Source of the DNA: Corynebacterium jeikeium
GTDB lineage: Bacteria; Actinomycetota; Actinomycetes; Mycobacteriales; Mycobacteriaceae
DNA: 64,000 nt
Direction of reading: 5' to 3'
NCBI RefSeq assembly: GCF_000738265.1
Contig: NZ_JFCQ01000028.1
Location: 1 to 64,000 of the forward strand
Positions 1-11,015 of this stretch are shown here, piece by piece. The first letter of the stretch is position 1; every line of letters starts with the position of its first letter. A program made the position numbers and the translations under genes. The notes below the pieces were generated by a model, which saw nothing but the letters and a program-made list of their open reading frames with translations, searched no databases and was not told the origin of the DNA.

Positions 1-151
1 TTGTGGGTGTTTGTGTTGTTTGAGAACTGTATAGTGGACGCGAGTATCTTCTTTTTTGTGATTTTTTGTTTGAAATCATTGTTGTTCACGCGCTGACTGT
101 CATGAACGTGTTTGTTGTTTATGTGTGGTTGGTGTGTGGGTGTCTTAGTAT
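1..151 (+). other. 16S-23S internal transcribed spacer (3' part)
   Basis: This stretch precedes the 23S 5' end and is T/G-rich. It contains the block gagaactgtatagtggacg (about 21-40), which resembles the conserved spacer element seen before actinobacterial 23S genes. No tRNA cloverleaf is visible, so this operon seems to lack a spacer tRNA in the part shown. The 16S gene lies left of the window. The exact boundary with 23S is uncertain by a few bases. Confidence 0.8.
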
Positions 152-3225
<3,074 letters not shown>

Positions 3226-3372
3226 TTGTTTTTGTGCTAAGACGGTTTTGAATGTCGCAAAAGTTTGAGTGTTGCTCGCGTCTGTTATGCAGTGTCTGGA
3301 ACGGCACGGCACACCACTGAAACCCTTTTGGTTGGGGTTTGTTGTGGGTGTGTGTTTTGTTCTGAATTGGTT
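3226..3372 (+). other. 23S-5S spacer
   Basis: A 147-base T/G-rich spacer between the end of 23S and the start of 5S. I see no tRNA and no convincing reading frame. It should be removed during rRNA maturation. Confidence 0.7.
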
Positions 3373-3491
3373 TGTCGGTGGTTGTTAGCGGTGGGGTCAC
3401 GCCCGGTCCCTTTCCGAACCCGGAAGCTAAGCCTACCTGCGCTGATGGTACTGCACCTGGGAGGGTGTGGGAGAGTAAGTCACCGCCGGCA
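3373..3491 (+). rRNA. rrf: 5S ribosomal RNA
   Basis: Recognised by ggggtcacgcccggtccc, 'ccgaacccggaagctaagc' and 'ggtactgcacctgggagggtgtgggagagtaagtca', all conserved in actinobacterial 5S. The ends gtcggtgg (3374) and ccgccggc (3483-3490) pair to close helix I. Length is about 119 nt, as expected. Confidence 0.95.
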
Positions 3492-3508
3492 TTAAAACTT
3501 GAGATTAA

Positions 3509-3547
3509 GGGAGTGTGTACGTTTTACGCGTACACACTCCCTTTTTT
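3509..3547 (+). terminator. rRNA operon terminator
   Basis: Perfect 13-bp stem, gggagtgtgtacg and its complement, with a 7-nt loop, followed directly by six T (3541-3547). It lies 18 bases after the 5S end. This is a textbook intrinsic terminator for the rrn operon. It also argues against any upstream start for the following transporter gene, because such a start would sit inside the hairpin. Confidence 0.93.
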
Positions 3548-3601
3548 CATGCCCATTTTCCCCATTTTCCAGTCCTAATCGGCATTGGTAAAGTCACCCC
3601 T

Positions 3602-5113
3602 ATGAACGCGCAGTCGGCTAATACGGGTCCCCTCCAACGCTGGCTGCTCTTAGCCACCGTCGGCGTAGGCATCACCATCATTACGCTCGACAACACCATT
3701 CTGTACACAGCACTCCCTAGTCTCGTCGAAGACCTCGGCGCCACCAGCACGCAACAGCTCTGGATCGTCAATATCTACGCGATCGTCATCGCCGGCCTAC
3801 TTCTCGGGACCGGCACGCTCGGGGACAAGATCGGTCACCGGCGGATGTTCATTGCAGGCCTTATCATCTTCGGATGCGCCTCGCTGCTGGCGGCCTTTGC
3901 GCCAAGCGCCGCGATGCTCATTCTGGGGCGAGCCTTGCTTGCCGTGGGAGGCGCTACGATGATGCCGTCCACGTTATCGCTGATCCGGCTTACCTTCACC
4001 AATCCCGCAGAGTTGAACCTGGCCATCGGCATATGGGGCAGCTTGTCCACTGTCTCTGCAACCCTCGGCCCCATCGTCGGCGGGCTATTGCTGGAAGCGT
4101 ATTGGTGGGGCTCTTGTTTCCTCGTTAACGTCCCGCTGGTGATCGCAGCCCTTGTCGCGGTGCCTTTTGTGGCCCCGCCCGACCGTGCAAACCCGGACAA
4201 GCACTGGGATTTCAGTTCCTCCGTCTACGCGATGATCACCCTGGTCAGTGCGGTGATGCTCATCAAGGAAGGCACGCATGCTCCGCAGAATTGGCCAATC
4301 ATCGGCGTGGCTGCCGTACTGCTCGTCCTCGGTGGCTGGGCCTTTACGCGGCGTCAAGATCGGTTAGAACAACCCCTCATCACCCTCGACATTTTCCGCT
4401 ACCCCGCGTTCCGCTGCGGCGCTTTGGGAGCCGCCCTGTCAATGTTCGCCCTCGCTGGTCTGCAGTACGTCATCACGCAGAAGCTGCAGCTCGCGGACGG
4501 TCTATCCCCCCTGCGTTCCGGTGTGTACGTGACTTTCGCGGCCATGGGTGCTCTGGCCACATCGATCTACGCCGGCGCGCGCCTGGCGCAGTTCGGCATT
4601 CGCCGCCTGATCGCCGGAGGGTTCGGCGTAGCCACGATCGGTGCGGCGATCGTGTGCCTTTATGGTTTTTGGGGTTGGACGCCCATTCTTCTCAGCGGCC
4701 TATTTATCAAGGGCATGGGGCTAGGCGCGGTGATGGCCGTAGCTTCCATCGCAATGATCTCTGGCGTGCCGAGCCACCGGGCAGGCATGGCCTCCTCAGT
4801 GGAGGAAGTCAGCTACGAATTCGGATCTCTGACCTCGATTGCCGTTCTGGGCAGCTTGGTGACGGCACTGTATTCGGCACTGGTTGTTCTGCCGGCCGGC
4901 GCGCCCGAGTCGGCGGGGGAGAGCCTGCACTCTGCCGTGCACATCGCGCACTCCACCGAAGCTAGCTGGACTGAACCTTTGCTCGCCGCTGCGGGTACGG
5001 CCTACTCACATGCCTTCGCCCTGGTTTCCGGGTTGGTCGTGGTCGTGCTGGCGGCGGGTTCCCTCTACACGGCTCGGATCCTGCGGGGCGTTACCGTAAA
5101 GCTGGAAGATTAA
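3602..5113 (+). CDS. MFS drug-type efflux transporter (DHA2, 14 TM)
   Basis: A 503-residue membrane protein of the EmrB/QacA (DHA2) drug:H+ antiporter group. The N-terminus has a first helix around 'VGVGITIITLDNTIL'. Motif A, GDKIGHRR, lies after TM2 (about residue 75-85), and motif C-like 'LGPIVGGLLLE' in TM5. About 14 hydrophobic segments fit DHA2 length. The ATG at 3602 (MNAQSAN) was chosen; a longer frame would start inside the rRNA terminator. No strong ribosome site is visible. It converges with the pseudouridine synthase gene, with only 2 bases between stops. The substrate cannot be told from sequence; export of antiseptic-like cations or hydrophobic compounds is typical of the family. 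Confidence 0.88.
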   Translation: MNAQSANTGPLQRWLLLATVGVGITIITLDNTILYTALPSLVEDLGATSTQQLWIVNIYAIVIAGLLLGTGTLGDKIGHRRMFIAGLIIFGCASLLAAFAPSAAMLILGRALLAVGGATMMPSTLSLIRLTFTNPAELNLAIGIWGSLSTVSATLGPIVGGLLLEAYWWGSCFLVNVPLVIAALVAVPFVAPPDRANPDKHWDFSSSVYAMITLVSAVMLIKEGTHAPQNWPIIGVAAVLLVLGGWAFTRRQDRLEQPLITLDIFRYPAFRCGALGAALSMFALAGLQYVITQKLQLADGLSPLRSGVYVTFAAMGALATSIYAGARLAQFGIRRLIAGGFGVATIGAAIVCLYGFWGWTPILLSGLFIKGMGLGAVMAVASIAMISGVPSHRAGMASSVEEVSYEFGSLTSIAVLGSLVTALYSALVVLPAGAPESAGESLHSAVHIAHSTEASWTEPLLAAAGTAYSHAFALVSGLVVVVLAAGSLYTARILRGVTVKLED

Positions 5114-5115
5114 AG

Positions 5116-6132
5116 CTAGAAGTTGCTGATGAACTGCCGCTGCTGGCCAGTCAACGGGTCGGGGAAGTGGAGCTCCTTGGCGATGAGCCCCATGGGAGCG
5201 CTAAAGTCCTCGTCCTCCGCGTAAACCGGCCGGGGTGTAGGGGCGTCCATACTAAACAGCGCTGCGTCCGTGAGCTCGGTGTAGAGAGGATCGTTCAGAA
5301 TCGGCAAGCCCAGCGAGCGCAGGACGACACGCAGCTGGTGGGTTTTGCCGGTGTGTGGCTCGAGGCGCCAAACCAGAACGTCGTGGCCGTCGCGGCACTC
5401 CGTGCGCAGTCCAGAGACCACGGTGAGCGCATTGGGAGGGCCATCGGTGAGGACGGTGCTGAGGTGCCCGCGCGTCTTCGACATGCAGTGCTCTAGGCGC
5501 CAGGGGCGCTCCGGCGTGGGTGGATCCCACGAACGCCAATCGGCCAGAGGGGCGATCGGGGCGAAGGGAGCCTCGTCGGGCAGGGGAGTGAGCGCCTCGT
5601 AGACCTTGTGGGGGATACGGCGCTCGAACATCGTCTGGTAGGCGCCGCGGACCTCTGGGCGGGCGGTCATCAGCAGCACACCACGGGTGTGGCGATCGAG
5701 GCGATGGGAAGGGGAGAGCTCTGGGATGCCCAGCTGAACGCGAGCCTTCACTAGCGCAGTTTCTGTGATGTGCTGGCCACGCGGGAGGGTCGCCAGGAAA
5801 GGTGGCTTATCAATGACGACAATGTCTCGGTCCTGGTGCAGCACCGTGATCTCGCCGGGGACTGGACGCTCCGGGGCTGGGCGGCGATAGAAGTTAATGA
5901 AGCTTCCCGGGCGCAGGACGTCGTCCGGGGCGATGGGGGTGCCGGAATCCAGGCAGACTTCCCCTGCAGCAAAGCGATCTAAAACAGCACTAAAATCATC
6001 ATCTTTTGCGCGGTGACGCTGGGAAGAAATGAGGTGCCACAAAAAATCTTTTGCCACCCACGGCGTGTCGGTAGCTGGGGGAACAAGGATCCGCGTAGGA
6101 TTTAAGCCCCTTTTTACTGGTAAAGGTCCCAT
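5116..6132 (-). CDS. RluA-family RNA pseudouridine synthase
   Basis: A 338-residue cytoplasmic enzyme that isomerises uridine to pseudouridine in rRNA or tRNA. The family signature HRLDRHTRGVLL (about residue 140) carries the catalytic Asp. Further RluA blocks are 'VIDKPPFLATLPRG' and, near the C-terminus, 'THQLRVVLRSLGLPILNDPLY', the RIH(Q)-type substrate loop. An S4-like N-terminal region (residues 30-85) precedes the catalytic domain. The ATG at 6132 follows an in-frame TTG at 6135; either could be used. Which RNA position is modified cannot be decided. The gene ends 2 bases from the convergent MFS gene. Confidence 0.88.
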   Translation of the reverse strand: MGPLPVKRGLNPTRILVPPATDTPWVAKDFLWHLISSQRHRAKDDDFSAVLDRFAAGEVCLDSGTPIAPDDVLRPGSFINFYRRPAPERPVPGEITVLHQDRDIVVIDKPPFLATLPRGQHITETALVKARVQLGIPELSPSHRLDRHTRGVLLMTARPEVRGAYQTMFERRIPHKVYEALTPLPDEAPFAPIAPLADWRSWDPPTPERPWRLEHCMSKTRGHLSTVLTDGPPNALTVVSGLRTECRDGHDVLVWRLEPHTGKTHQLRVVLRSLGLPILNDPLYTELTDAALFSMDAPTPRPVYAEDEDFSAPMGLIAKELHFPDPLTGQQRQFISNF

Positions 6133-6140
6133 CAATCCGT

Positions 6141-6146
6141 TATGCT
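6141..6146 (+). promoter_or_regulatory. -10 element for a leaderless small ORF
   Basis: TATGCT is followed by exactly 7 bases and then the ATG at 6154. This is the spacing expected when transcription starts on the A of the start codon. There is no ribosome-binding site in between. Confidence 0.65.
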
Positions 6147-6153
6147 ACCCGGC

Positions 6154-6312
6154 ATGGATATTGCTGCAATTACCGGTTCCCTGTCTAACCTGTTCAAGAG
6201 CGAGCTGGGCGGTGTTCTGCTGAACATCTTCCGCACGCTGCTGGAGTTCTTCTCCCCGTCCAACGCCCCTGCTGCTGACGACGTTCCGCTGCCGGACACC
6301 ACTCGTCGCTAA
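6154..6312 (+). CDS. Small amphipathic porin-like peptide (52 aa)
   Basis: A 52-residue frame starting MDIAAITGSLSNLF and ending PLPDTTRR. Residues 3-34 can form one amphipathic helix (hydrophobic I, L, F, V at helical spacing; polar S, N, K, E, G between). An acidic, proline-rich tail follows. There is no signal peptide. Codons are those of highly expressed genes (CTG, GGT, GCT, CGT, AAC). These traits match the tiny PorA/PorH cell-wall channel peptides of corynebacteria (about 40-60 aa, no signal sequence). The match is by character, not by alignment. It could instead be another small membrane-active peptide. A precisely placed -10 predicts a leaderless mRNA. A hairpin lies about 70 bases downstream, so the gene looks monocistronic. 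Confidence 0.62.
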   Translation: MDIAAITGSLSNLFKSELGGVLLNIFRTLLEFFSPSNAPAADDVPLPDTTRR

Positions 6313-6321
6313 TCATCTGAT

Positions 6322-6362
6322 CAACTACACCGACCACACTCACTGACCAACTACACCGACCA
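6322..6362 (+). repeat. 15-bp direct repeat in the 3' region of the small ORF
   Basis: caactacaccgacca occurs at 6322-6336 and again at 6348-6362, separated by 11 bases, just after the 52-aa frame and before its hairpin. Purpose unknown; possibly duplicated by slippage. Confidence 0.75.
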
Positions 6363-6378
6363 TTCACGAATCACTCAC

Positions 6379-6423
6379 AAGGTGCCTGATATGTCCCGAA
6401 AATAGGGGCGAATCAGGCACCTT
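6379..6423 (+). terminator. Hairpin terminator after the small ORF
   Basis: Perfect 12-bp arms aaggtgcctgat (6379-6390) and atcaggcacctt (6412-6423) enclose a 21-nt loop. There is only a short T stretch after it. It separates the small ORF from the universal stress gene and probably ends transcription or protects the mRNA 3' end. Confidence 0.7.
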
Positions 6424-6507
6424 CCTGCATTCATTACTGCTTTTCAGGATAATGGGAAGTGTTGAAGGACAAATCGAATAATGCCCTGCAAGGAAGGATC
6501 ATTTCCC

Positions 6508-7419
6508 ATGGCTACCACGAGCGATAAGGAAATCATCGTTGCGGTTGACGGTTCCGATGCCAGCAACGAAGCCGTTAGGTGGGCAGCGAACGCAGCCCTC
6601 AAGCGCAAGCAGCCGTTGAAGCTGGTCAGCGCCTACACCATGCCGCAATTCATGTACGCCGACGGGATGGTGCCCCCGCAGGAACTCTACGACGAGCTCG
6701 AAAGCGAGGCGGTTGACAAGATCGAAAACGCCCACAAGATCGTCAGCGATTTCAGTGAAGAGGTTGAGGTTAGCTACCTGGTGAAGGAAGGCGCCCCGAT
6801 CGATACGCTGCTGGATCTATCCACCACCGCGGAGATGATCGTCATGGGTTCCCGTGGCCTCGGTGGCCTGTCCGGCCTGGTCATGGGCTCCGTTTCCAGC
6901 GCCGTGGTCTCCCACGCCGACTGCCCGGTCGTGGTGGTCCGCAAGGATAACGACGTGACCGCGGAAAACAAGTACGGTCCCGTCGTGGTGGGCGTGGACG
7001 GCTCCGAGGTATCGCGTCAGGCACTGCGTATCGCTTTCCGCGAGGCCGAGGCGCGTGGTGCCCTGCTGCGTGCAATCCACTCCTGGACCGATTCCCAGAT
7101 CCACACCTCCTACGTCGGCCTGGTCGATGCCCAGAACCAGATGGATCGCATGATCGTCGAGCGTCAGGACATGATGGAGGACGAGCTGAAGGACCTCATC
7201 AAGGAGTTCCCCAGCGTGCAGGTTGAGGAGATCGTGGAGCGCGAGCGCCCAGTGCAGTCCCTCACCGAGGCCGCCAAGGACGCTCAGCTGCTGGTCGTCG
7301 GCTCCCACGGCCGCGGCGGATTCAAAGGAATGCTGCTGGGATCTACCTCCCGCACCTTGCTGCAGTACTCCCCGTGCCCGCTGATGGTTGTACGCCCAAA
7401 GGACAGCAAGAAGCGCTAG
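6508..7419 (+). CDS. Universal stress protein, tandem UspA domains
   Basis: A 303-residue cytoplasmic protein with two UspA folds (about 5-145 and 155-300). Each domain ends with the ATP-binding signature: 'GSRGLGGLSGLVMGSVSSAVVSHADCPVVVV' in domain 1 and 'GSHGRGGFKGMLLGSTSRTLL' in domain 2, i.e. G-2x-G-9x-G-(S/T). Tandem ATP-binding Usps of this kind are common in actinobacteria and are induced in stress or stationary phase. The ATG at 6508 was chosen because aaggaagga ends about 9 bases upstream; the ATG at 6481 lies before this site. The gene stands alone, followed by a large inverted repeat and the tetR gene. Confidence 0.93.
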   Translation: MATTSDKEIIVAVDGSDASNEAVRWAANAALKRKQPLKLVSAYTMPQFMYADGMVPPQELYDELESEAVDKIENAHKIVSDFSEEVEVSYLVKEGAPIDTLLDLSTTAEMIVMGSRGLGGLSGLVMGSVSSAVVSHADCPVVVVRKDNDVTAENKYGPVVVGVDGSEVSRQALRIAFREAEARGALLRAIHSWTDSQIHTSYVGLVDAQNQMDRMIVERQDMMEDELKDLIKEFPSVQVEEIVERERPVQSLTEAAKDAQLLVVGSHGRGGFKGMLLGSTSRTLLQYSPCPLMVVRPKDSKKR

Positions 7420-7427
7420 GGAATAAA

Positions 7428-7471
7428 CTACAAGTCCTGTAGGGTTCTGGTGGCCCTGCAGGATTTTGTAG
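7428..7471. promoter_or_regulatory. 44-bp imperfect inverted repeat before the TetR gene
   Basis: The left arm ctacaagtcctgtaggg (7428-7444) pairs with ccctgcaggattttgtag (7454-7471), with one mismatch and one bulge. It lies between the stress protein stop and the tetR start and is not followed by a T-run. It may be the regulator's own operator, as is usual for TetR proteins, or a terminator-like hairpin for the stress gene. Confidence 0.5.
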
Positions 7472-7526
7472 ACTTAAGCAAGTAAACAAACCTGAAAAGT
7501 AGCCATGTAGAGAAGGAGACAAGTGG

Positions 7527-8297
7527 ATGGCAACGGCAGACGACAAATCCCGCGAGTCGGGATCCGCGGCCACCTCTGATTCTTCCGCCGACGCACGCGA
7601 CGGGGCGTCCTCAAAAAAGACGAGCGCCAAAACCGCCACAAAAACTACCAAGAAGACAGTGAAGAAAACGGCGAAGAAGGCAACCAAGCAGGCTGCTCGC
7701 TCCGGTCGCCGTAACCGCCCTGGCCCTCGGCAACGCCTGCTGGCCAGCGCCACGAACCTCTTTACTACCCAGGGAATCCGCGTAATCGGCATCGACCGCA
7801 TTCTGCGCGACGCGGACGTGGCGAAAGCCAGCCTGTACTCGCTCTTCGGGTCGAAGGACAATCTGGTGGTTGCCTACCTGCGGGAGCTCGACCAGAAATG
7901 GCGCGACGACTGGCACGCGCTGGCTGACCCGCGCGAAAGCCCCGAGGATCGCATCATTGCCTTCTTTGACCTGTGCATTCAGCAGGAACCGGATAATAAC
8001 TTCCGCGGCTCGCACTTCCAAAACGCGGCCAGCGAATACCCGCGCCCAGAGACGGATTCGGAACAGCGTATCCGCGACGCGGCGATGGACTACCGGCGCT
8101 GGTGCCGCGACACGATGGCCGAGCTGCTGACCGAGCGCTTCGGCTATGCGTCCCAGACGCTGGCCGACCAACTGATGGTGTTCATGGACGGCGGCCTTAG
8201 CGGTGCGAAAATGTCGCGCAATACTGTGCCGCTGGAAACCGCACGCGGGTTGGCGAAGCAACTGCTGCTCACCGCGCCGATGAGCTACAACATTTAG
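7527..8297 (+). CDS. TetR-family regulator with lysine-rich N-terminal tail
   Basis: A 256-residue DNA-binding repressor. The TetR helix-turn-helix sits at about residues 65-115 ('ATNLFTTQGIRVIGIDRILR', then 'ADVAKASLYSLFGSKDNLV'). The rest is the all-helical ligand domain, probably with a TetR_C type fold. Unusually, the first 65 residues are a low-complexity tail rich in Lys, Thr and Ala (KKTSAKTATKTTKKTVKKTA), like histone H1 or mycobacterial Hlp tails. The ribosome site gaaggag lies 9 bases before the ATG. The gene overlaps the convergent yidC stop by 4 bases. The ligand and targets are unknown. Confidence 0.88.
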   Translation: MATADDKSRESGSAATSDSSADARDGASSKKTSAKTATKTTKKTVKKTAKKATKQAARSGRRNRPGPRQRLLASATNLFTTQGIRVIGIDRILRDADVAKASLYSLFGSKDNLVVAYLRELDQKWRDDWHALADPRESPEDRIIAFFDLCIQQEPDNNFRGSHFQNAASEYPRPETDSEQRIRDAAMDYRRWCRDTMAELLTERFGYASQTLADQLMVFMDGGLSGAKMSRNTVPLETARGLAKQLLLTAPMSYNI

Positions 8298-9253
8298 CCC
8301 TCGGAAGGCTCCTCGGGGGAGTCCGCCGTAGCCTGCTTCTTCGCCTTGCGACCCGCCTTCTTTTCCTTCTTCCGCTCGATAAGGTTGACCTTCATCTTCT
8401 GGTGGTGTTCCAGGAACTCCTCCGTGTAGGGGAGCTTGCGGTCCAGGTGGCGCTGCAGAGTGATTGTCTGCGTGGTGGTCCATAGGTTATTGCCCACCCA
8501 GTAGATCATCAGCGCGACCGGGCCCACCGCGCCTAGGGCGATGGTGAACGGCGCGATCAGCACAACCGGGCCGATCAGCCACATCATCTTCAGCAAGCCG
8601 CGGGCCAACACAGAGTTGTGGTCGACCGTGCGGTAATTGCGGTACATGGAATAAGCCCAGTTAGAGGTGGTGAAAATTGCGGCCAGAATGGCCATGGGGA
8701 ACACTACCCAAAAGACCTGTTCCATCGTGGTGTGGATCTCTGCAAATTGCTCATCTGACATTTGCACATAGGCCGCCAGAGGAACCCCGAAGAGCTTTGC
8801 GGAAAGCAATGACTGGACCTCTTCGGCATTGAGCGGGCCGAAGCCATTGACTGCCGCCTTGACCTCCGGATCCGGACTGGTGACGTGGATCAGCATGCGG
8901 TACAGGCCCAGCAAAACAGGAAGCTGAACCAGCGCAGGAATGCAACCATCCGAAAATCGGTATTCGTGTTCCTTTTGCAGTTCGCGGCGCTTCCTAGCCA
9001 GCTCCTTACGGGTCTCGGGATCCTTCCCGCTGTATTCCTGCTCTAGCCGATAGACTTTCGGGCGGATATTCACCAGAATGCGGCTGGAATACGACTGCCG
9101 GTAGACGAAGGGCAAAAGCAAACCACGCACTGTGACAATAAGAAGAATTAGTGCCAACAGCCACGACTGCGCAGCATCCCAACCGAAGATATCAGCAAAA
9201 AGATAGTGCCAAGCCTTCAAGAAAAGCGCAACGGGATACTCGACGATCTTCAT
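8294..9253 (-). CDS. YidC/Oxa1-family membrane insertase
   Basis: About 319 residues. It inserts and folds proteins in the cytoplasmic membrane. The conserved core runs from 'WLLALILLIVTVRGLLLPFVYRQ' (with the functional Arg in the first core helix) through 'DGCIPALVQLPVLLGLYRML' and 'VGPVALMIYWVGNNLWTTTQTI'. The C-terminal tail is very basic (KKEKKAGRKAKKQ), a feature that helps Oxa1-type insertases bind ribosomes. The essential copy in actinobacteria usually lies by rnpA at the origin; there is no such context here, so this may be a second paralogue. The ATG at 9253 is preferred; a TTG at 9274 is also in frame. No clear ribosome site. Confidence 0.88.
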   Translation of the reverse strand: MKIVEYPVALFLKAWHYLFADIFGWDAAQSWLLALILLIVTVRGLLLPFVYRQSYSSRILVNIRPKVYRLEQEYSGKDPETRKELARKRRELQKEHEYRFSDGCIPALVQLPVLLGLYRMLIHVTSPDPEVKAAVNGFGPLNAEEVQSLLSAKLFGVPLAAYVQMSDEQFAEIHTTMEQVFWVVFPMAILAAIFTTSNWAYSMYRNYRTVDHNSVLARGLLKMMWLIGPVVLIAPFTIALGAVGPVALMIYWVGNNLWTTTQTITLQRHLDRKLPYTEEFLEHHQKMKVNLIERKKEKKAGRKAKKQATADSPEEPSEG

Positions 9254-9348
9254 GCAGAGGAGCTTACCCGCCAACCAGGTACCTTGCGGGATATGGAGGG
9301 GGCATTACTAATGCCAGATTGGGAAGCATAAGAAACGGGGAAACGTAG

Positions 9349-9354
9349 TACGAT
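9349..9354 (+). promoter_or_regulatory. -10 element deciding the sortase start
   Basis: TACGAT, then 7 bases, then the ATG at 9362. This places the transcription start on the start codon and favours 9362 over the in-frame ATG at 9353, which overlaps the -10 itself. Confidence 0.62.
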
Positions 9355-9361
9355 GTGTCGC

Positions 9362-10165
9362 ATGGGACGACACCGGAAGGCAGCGAGAACGAGCAAGCGA
9401 CTCGATCCAATTAGCGTAATCGGTGAACTCCTTATTACTTTCGGCGTGATTGCGCTGCTATTTGGATTCTGGGACGTCTTTTGGACCGATATCCAGTCCG
9501 GCCGCGAACAAGCCGCCGTTGCCCGGGAGCTAGACAACCAATGGGATGACAAGAATCCCCGCCCGCTGACTGAGCCGGCGGAGGGCGCGGCGTTTGCCCG
9601 GCTCTACATCCCCTCTTTCGGATCGGACTTCAACTTTTCCATCGTCAAGGGCGTGGCCGACGACGATCTGAACAAGGGGCCGGGCCACTACGAGGACAGC
9701 CAAGCCCCGGGAAAGCCGGGCAACTTCGCCATGGCGGGCCACCGTGTGGGGCGCGGTTCCCCCTTCAATGACCTTGGCCTGCTGAACACCTGCGATGCCG
9801 TGGTCGTGGAGACCGCAGGCACCTGGAACATCTACCGTGTGCTGCCGATCGACGCCGCCCCCGGAAACCGGAAGGCGGAGGCCGAAAAATGCATGCCCCC
9901 CGAGCTGGCGCAGAAGATCTCCAGCGGCGAATACGCGGGCGTCAATGGCCGATACATCACCACCCCCAGCGACATTAACGTGATCAACCCCGTCCCAGGA
10001 CAACAGCGTATCGAGGTGCGCCCGGGGGATGCGGGGCTGCTGACAATGACGACGTGCCACCCGCAGTTCTCCAATAAGGAGCGCATGATCGTCCACGCGG
10101 CACTTGTCCGCTCCGAGCCGAAGAAGGCCGGTAGTACACCTAAAGAGCTGACGGAGGGAGCCTAA
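9362..10165 (+). CDS. Class E sortase
   Basis: A 267-residue membrane-anchored transpeptidase that joins sorting-signal proteins to the cell wall. An N-terminal basic stretch is followed by one TM helix (about 20-42, 'VIGELLITFGVIALLFGF'). The catalytic His is in 'FAMAGHRVGRGSPFNDL', the catalytic Cys in TMTTCHPQFS, and the Arg shortly after ('NKERMIVHAAL'). The TxTTCHP form and the downstream small membrane gene fit class E (housekeeping) sortases. The start at 9362 is set by a leaderless promoter. The next gene begins on the base after this stop. No substrate with a sorting motif is seen in the window. Confidence 0.9.
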   Translation: MGRHRKAARTSKRLDPISVIGELLITFGVIALLFGFWDVFWTDIQSGREQAAVARELDNQWDDKNPRPLTEPAEGAAFARLYIPSFGSDFNFSIVKGVADDDLNKGPGHYEDSQAPGKPGNFAMAGHRVGRGSPFNDLGLLNTCDAVVVETAGTWNIYRVLPIDAAPGNRKAEAEKCMPPELAQKISSGEYAGVNGRYITTPSDINVINPVPGQQRIEVRPGDAGLLTMTTCHPQFSNKERMIVHAALVRSEPKKAGSTPKELTEGA

Positions 10166-10366
10166 ATGTACGCGATGCTGTGGCGCAACCTGCCAGGCCC
10201 GTGGTGGGTGAAGCTATTTATCGTCCTGGTTCTGCTGGTGGGCATCTTCTTCCTGCTGATGGAAGTCGTTTTCCCCTGGGTGGGGCCGATGATGCCGTGG
10301 ACGGACGTGGGGGTCTCGGAGGGGGCGCTGCGCATCGCGGACGCGCAAAGGGCGCTGGGGCTTTAG
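10166..10366 (+). CDS. Small membrane protein linked to sortase
   Basis: A 66-residue protein with one strong TM helix (about 14-38, 'WWVKLFIVLVLLVGIFFLLM') and a short outer part. Its ATG directly abuts the sortase stop, so the two are co-translated. A small membrane protein in this place after srtE is common in actinobacteria, which supports it being real. Its role is unknown; assistance to the sortase is an inference. Confidence 0.75.
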   Translation: MYAMLWRNLPGPWWVKLFIVLVLLVGIFFLLMEVVFPWVGPMMPWTDVGVSEGALRIADAQRALGL

Positions 10367-10369
10367 CAG

Positions 10370-10984
10370 CTAGAGCTTCAGGTTCTTGATCGTCTCTTCG
10401 GCGATCTTCTGCGCCTTCACGGACTGTTCCTGGGCGGTAGTCACCACCACTGCCGTTTCGTCCTTCCACACGGCGTACACGGCACCAGTTTTACCGTCAC
10501 CGCCACGGCGCCCGCCGCTCCATCCCTTTGGCTCTAGCGCCTTCAGGGTTGAATCGATTGGTGCGGCGTGGTCGACTACCGCAATTGCGTCGGAGTTCGT
10601 GCGCATGTGGCGCACCATCACCGTTGCCTGCGGGTAGTCCTCATAGGACCAGAACACGCAGGCCGGGGGGTCGAAGCGTTCATCCGTACCGGTGCCGGTG
10701 AGGCGCTGGCCGTTAGTATTCTGCAGCCAGTCGCCGTCCAGGTAGGGGCAGACCTCCTGGCCGCCCTGGCCTACCTTTTCCGGGGTTGCCTCAATCGGCA
10801 GTTCCGTCCCCTTGACGGGGTCGACGGTGCGCTCCGTAGAGGAGGTGGCGCTGTCTGCCGGACCGTTCCCCGAGTTATCCCCACAGGCGCTCAGGCTAAA
10901 TGCCATTGCGGTCGCTGCTACCAGCGTAAGGGGTGCCCTTTTTGCTTTGTGACGCCCCAGTATCGGATTCCTCAGATCTCCCAT
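10370..10984 (-). CDS. Lipoprotein, probable DUF2020 family
   Basis: A 204-residue secreted lipoprotein. The basic N-terminus is followed by a hydrophobic stretch and the lipobox LSAC (Cys about residue 34). A Ser/Thr-rich linker follows, then a compact domain with two Cys ('EVCPYLDGDWLQ', 'DPPACVFWSYED') that resembles DUF2020 of corynebacterial lipoproteins; this family call is from memory. The role is unknown. It converges on the sortase partner gene with 3 bases between. A -10 (TATTTT) lies exactly 7 bases before the ATG, so it is probably leaderless. Confidence 0.8.
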   Translation of the reverse strand: MGDLRNPILGRHKAKRAPLTLVAATAMAFSLSACGDNSGNGPADSATSSTERTVDPVKGTELPIEATPEKVGQGGQEVCPYLDGDWLQNTNGQRLTGTGTDERFDPPACVFWSYEDYPQATVMVRHMRTNSDAIAVVDHAAPIDSTLKALEPKGWSGGRRGGDGKTGAVYAVWKDETAVVVTTAQEQSVKAQKIAEETIKNLKL

Positions 10985-10991
10985 AAAACCG

Positions 10992-10997
10992 AAAATA
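10992..10997 (-). promoter_or_regulatory. -10 element for the leaderless lipoprotein gene
   Basis: On the minus strand TATTTT is followed by 7 bases and then the ATG at 10984. Same geometry as at several other genes in this window. Confidence 0.6.
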
Positions 10998-11015
10998 CCC
11001 TAGACGGTGATTTCT

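Noticed and set aside
3515..3601. An extended N-terminus for the MFS transporter
   Set aside because: It would begin inside the rRNA terminator hairpin and adds residues atypical of the family.
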